This document shows, in pieces, positions 60,946-64,000 of a stretch of 64,000 nt of DNA. The DNA comes from Sutcliffiella horikoshii DSM 8719 (lineage in GTDB: Bacteria > Bacillota > Bacilli > Bacillales > Bacillaceae_I). Position 1 is the first letter of the stretch; each line of letters opens with the position of its first letter. The stretch spans positions 124,001 to 188,000 of the forward strand of contig LQXN01000065.1 in the NCBI GenBank assembly GCA_001648575.1, written 5' to 3'. A program made the translations under genes and the position numbers. A model generated the notes under the pieces. It worked only from the letters and a program-made list of their open reading frames with translations, did not search any database and was not told where the DNA came from.

Positions 60946-62037
60946 ATGGAAAAGCCCCAAATTCAACTACATCAACTATATTTTCTCATTGTTAAAACAC
61001 AGGTAGGGGTAGGGATATTGTCGCTTCCGTATTCGGTATATGGAGTATCTAAAAATGATGCTTGGATCTCTGTAATAATAAGCGGATTACTTGTACAGCT
61101 CCTTTTGTTTGTCATATGGCTGATTGCGAAACGGAATGAAGGCAAAGATTTGTTTGATATCAATCATCATGTGTTTGGCCCAATCATAGGTAAAGCATTT
61201 AATTTTGTATGGTTTCTTTACTTTATGGCGATAGGAATTATTATTTTAGTCCTTTATGACAGTCTTATTAAGTTATGGATATTTAAAAATACACCAAGAG
61301 CCATAATTATTGGTTTTTTTATAATGATTTGCTGTTACTTAGTAACGGGTGGAATAAAACTCATAGCAAAGTTTTACGTGTTAGCGTCTATTTTGATTGT
61401 TATCATAATAATCTCTGTGACGATCGGATTAAAGGAAGCAGATTATTATTATCTATTTCCGATTGGATATAACGGGATGGGAGCAATAATCAAAGGAGCA
61501 AAAGAATGTGTGATTGCCATGTTGGGGTTTGAGTTAAGTTTAATCTTCTTAGGTTACACCAAAGGAACAAGTAAAGAAAAACTAAAAATCATTTCGTTTG
61601 CAAATCTATCTGTGATTGCTTTATATACCTTTGTTGTTTTTGTCACCATCGTTTTTTATAGCCCAAAGGAAATAATAATCGTACCAGAACCCGTTCTTTA
61701 TATGCTGAAGGAATACTCGCTAGTAGTAATTGAAAGACTTGATCTACTATTCATTTCCTTTTGGATCGTTATCGTTGCGACAACTTTTAGTAGCTATTTA
61801 TTTGCTTCTGCTGAATCTATCAGCAGTATCTTCTTTAAAAAGAAAAAACTCACATTGTCTACCCTTTTAACTGGAGTAATCATGTTCACGTTAGCCCTGC
61901 TTCCTGAAAAAAGTTTATTAATCGATAAATTATCTAACTATATAGGGGGTTTTAGTATATATATCACTACCATTCTGCCGGGTCTGATATTAATCACTTC
62001 ATATTTAAGGAGGAAAAAACATCATGAGAAAGCTTAG
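60946..62037 (+). CDS. Spore germinant receptor subunit B (GerAB family)
   Basis: 363 residues, ten helices, amino-acid permease-like fold: TQVGVGILSLPYSVYGVSKND is the substrate-binding first helix. In GerA receptors this subunit binds the germinant. Follows subunit A by 21 nt with TTTGGAGG; overlaps the C gene by 14 nt. Confidence 0.9.
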   Translation: MEKPQIQLHQLYFLIVKTQVGVGILSLPYSVYGVSKNDAWISVIISGLLVQLLLFVIWLIAKRNEGKDLFDINHHVFGPIIGKAFNFVWFLYFMAIGIIILVLYDSLIKLWIFKNTPRAIIIGFFIMICCYLVTGGIKLIAKFYVLASILIVIIIISVTIGLKEADYYYLFPIGYNGMGAIIKGAKECVIAMLGFELSLIFLGYTKGTSKEKLKIISFANLSVIALYTFVVFVTIVFYSPKEIIIVPEPVLYMLKEYSLVVIERLDLLFISFWIVIVATTFSSYLFASAESISSIFFKKKKLTLSTLLTGVIMFTLALLPEKSLLIDKLSNYIGGFSIYITTILPGLILITSYLRRKKHHEKA

Positions 62038-63130
62038 CGGAATGTTGATTGTCTATATCGGAGGGTTAGCTCTACTTACGGGATGTTGGGATGAACAGTT
62101 ACTTAAAGAACGCTCGTTGATCAAAGCAGTAGGGTTTGATGGAACAGGGGTAGAGGGAGAGATTAGGGAAACTTTGTCCACAACCGTTATTGATAATAAA
62201 CAGATGAAAGAATTAAATATTTCGGTAACGGAAAAATCTCCAAGGGCAGCGCGTAACAAGTTAGAAAGAATTGTGCATGAGAATTTAGATCCTTCAAAAA
62301 ATAGAGTGGTCTTAGTAAGTCAAGATATAGCCAAAAAGGATATTTATCCAGTACTAGATATTTTCTACCGTGACCCGATTGCCTCTCTAACAGCAAAAAT
62401 AGCTATAACAGAAGTGGCAGCTGAGACCATTATAAAGAAACCGGTCCCCCCGCCGTTGATGAGTGGTGAATTCTTATCCAATCTTTTGGAAAATCTGGAG
62501 GATAATACGAATATACCAAGGGAGAACTTACAAACAATTTGTCCCTCATTGCTAGACCCGATTACTGATTTTGCAGCCCCATTTATCAAGGAAGAGGGAG
62601 GGGAGACGATAGTAGATGGAGTGGCACTTTTTAATGACAAAAAGATGACGGGAAGACTCGATACGGATGAAACGATGTTGTACTTGATCATGAAGGATAA
62701 ACTCCAGAAAGAAGCAACTTTCACCATTTTCACTAAAGAAGAACAAAGTATTTCAGACATTATAACCATAAATGTAGAAAAAGCCAACATTAAAAAAAAG
62801 CTTGAATTTGATAAAGCAAGCCCGGTAAGTGTTTCATTCCAAGTCAATCTAAAAGTAGGTGTCATTGAATATCCCCAAGACGAATTATTTGAAGGGGGAA
62901 AAGTTAAAGACTTGGAAACCATTCTCTCTACCGTACTGACTGATAAAGCGACAACGGTTACTACAAAGTTACAAGAAGCAAAGTGCGATGGCTTCGGTAT
63001 CGGCCGAGAAATTTATGCTTTCCATCAAAAGGTATGGAAGGAAATAGATGATTGGAAAGAGGTGTACGCTTCCATTCCCATTACAACTAAGGTGAATGTA
63101 GAAATAGTGAATTCCGGTATAATTGATTAA
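62024..63130 (+). CDS. Spore germinant receptor lipoprotein C (GerAC family)
   Basis: 368 residues with the lipobox ALLTGCWDEQLLKERSLIKAVGFDG (Cys21), the fixed start of GerAC proteins, then three domains of the Ger(x)C family ending EIYAFHQKVWKEIDDWKE. It is lipidated on the outside of the inner spore membrane. It ends the operon; no D subunit follows. Confidence 0.9.
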   Translation: MRKLSGMLIVYIGGLALLTGCWDEQLLKERSLIKAVGFDGTGVEGEIRETLSTTVIDNKQMKELNISVTEKSPRAARNKLERIVHENLDPSKNRVVLVSQDIAKKDIYPVLDIFYRDPIASLTAKIAITEVAAETIIKKPVPPPLMSGEFLSNLLENLEDNTNIPRENLQTICPSLLDPITDFAAPFIKEEGGETIVDGVALFNDKKMTGRLDTDETMLYLIMKDKLQKEATFTIFTKEEQSISDIITINVEKANIKKKLEFDKASPVSVSFQVNLKVGVIEYPQDELFEGGKVKDLETILSTVLTDKATTVTTKLQEAKCDGFGIGREIYAFHQKVWKEIDDWKEVYASIPITTKVNVEIVNSGIID

Positions 63131-63251
63131 CAAGTTGGAAAAACCTTAACGTGATACATTTTCAGAGGTGGAGAACTTGGTTTGATGTCTGATACGGTCT
63201 TTATCCTCTGAATTATGCTATAGCACTGATATATGAAAAATTCATTTCATT

Positions 63252-63995
63252 TCAGATAGAAGCTAACCATGTTTCCACAGTTTTGTTAAAAAGATCTGGA
63301 TCCGCCAGGGAAAAGCCGTGACCAATCCCAGGGAGGATTAACGCTTTACAGTTGGGGTTACTTGCGACAATCGCATTCAGGGAATCTCTCATGACTTTCC
63401 GTTCCTTTTCACCCACAGTCACTAAAATGTTTGCGCGCGCGTCTGCAAATCCTGACGGGATGCTGAATGCCATGTTTTCCTGCATGATACACAAGAAGGA
63501 ATCCTTGCTCATCTGAGAGCTTTCTTGATAATAGGTTTCATGGTATGCCGCATCTATGTACATCGACTTAGCTTGAATGTTGGAAAATGCTTTAATTTTA
63601 ACAAGCGGAAGTGCAAAAGTCATTGATTTCAGGAGGGCATTTGCGAAAGGGATAGGCTTAACAAGGGCACTGTTGATCATGGCAAAATCAATGAGGGTGG
63701 GGTTCAGGCTAAGCATAGAGATGAGAACCTGTGCTCCCAATGAAAAGCCGACTGCACAAACCTGTTTCCCTTCACCTTTCTCTTCAATCAATCTATTAAT
63801 CTCTGCAGCGGCGCTATTAATTGTAAAAGTAGATCCACTCTTGCTTTGACCATGCTCTGGTAAGTCCAAAACTAAACAATGATATTTTGAACGAAAAAAC
63901 TCCACCTGTTTATCCCACATCCATCCACTAACACCGCCGCCATGAATGAACACCATCAAAACTGAATTTTCACTTCCGTACTCTTGAACATACAT
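63252..63995 (-). CDS. Alpha/beta hydrolase
   Basis: 247 residues. HGGGVSGWMW (about 18-27) is the oxyanion loop, DLPEHGQS follows, the nucleophile is Ser94 in VGFSLGAQ and the catalytic His is in GIGHGFSL near the end. It is of the general esterase/MenH-like type; substrate unknown. The ATG at 63995 is 5 nt from the window edge so its ribosome site is not visible, and a longer N-terminus cannot be excluded. Confidence 0.75.
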   Translation of the reverse strand: MYVQEYGSENSVLMVFIHGGGVSGWMWDKQVEFFRSKYHCLVLDLPEHGQSKSGSTFTINSAAAEINRLIEEKGEGKQVCAVGFSLGAQVLISMLSLNPTLIDFAMINSALVKPIPFANALLKSMTFALPLVKIKAFSNIQAKSMYIDAAYHETYYQESSQMSKDSFLCIMQENMAFSIPSGFADARANILVTVGEKERKVMRDSLNAIVASNPNCKALILPGIGHGFSLADPDLFNKTVETWLASI

Positions 63996-64000
63996 TGGTT

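Overview
The window looks like chromosome of a low-G+C, spore-forming Bacillaceae (Bacillus/Sutcliffiella type). The basis is Shine-Dalgarno sites of the AAAGGAGG kind, frequent TTG/GTG starts, a GerA-type germinant receptor operon, and protein families typical of Bacillus (YkgA, YfhM, YfhC, CntA-F, YhcF/YtrA-type GntR, SigL activator). No rRNA, tRNA, CRISPR array, prophage or intact transposase gene was seen. The species is inferred, not proven.

Layout. 1-3.7 kb: minus-strand genes (amino-acid permease cut by the window edge, YmfD-like MFS exporter, GvpU-like protein, LysE exporter, a DUF3231-like pair). 3.8-5.6 kb: DDAH-family hydrolase and HIT protein. 5.7-12 kb: a complete cntABCDFE-type opine-metallophore importer and exporter operon behind a strong promoter with two Zur boxes, without the cntKLM biosynthesis genes. 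12-21 kb: a nitroreductase with a Fur box, then many small accessory genes (GNAT acetyltransferases, NAT, CPBP protease, secreted HNH nuclease) with several gene relics between them. 21-27.5 kb: two alpha/beta hydrolases, rlmD and a V4R/STAS protein. 27.7-31.8 kb: a response regulator / ABC-2 exporter / histidine kinase / lipoprotein cluster. 32-37.4 kb: a dihydrouridine synthase, then an FtsX-type ABC transporter operon whose third gene is a PASTA membrane protein. 37.8-46.7 kb: MFS pump, DinB, GntR-ABC operon, SDR, a truncated histidine kinase, and helD broken by an in-frame amber codon. 47-54 kb: an MFS exporter divergent from an SgrR-like regulator, an XRE regulator with 28-residue repeats, and an ECF sigma/anti-sigma pair whose sigma gene is frameshifted at a T7 run. 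54-59.2 kb: a PAS-AAA-Fis activator beside a sigma-54 promoter driving a degradative HMG-CoA reductase and a TctA-like transporter, which looks like a mevalonate-use locus. 59.5-63.1 kb: gerA-type operon. The window ends in a hydrolase gene.

The non-coding DNA is rich in structure. There are three copies of a ~200-bp element, each next to an intrinsic terminator and two of them bracketed by duplicated terminator hairpins. There are tandem arrays with a 20-21-nt period in unrelated sequence families, one of them as an inverted pair 21 kb apart. REP-like GGGACAGG hairpins are scattered throughout. Several genes are decayed or interrupted by a single lesion. The best candidates for new biology are the SigL/HMG-CoA reductase/TctA-like locus, the terminator-bracketed element, the PASTA-ABC operon, and the Zur-controlled metallophore uptake operon without its synthesis genes.
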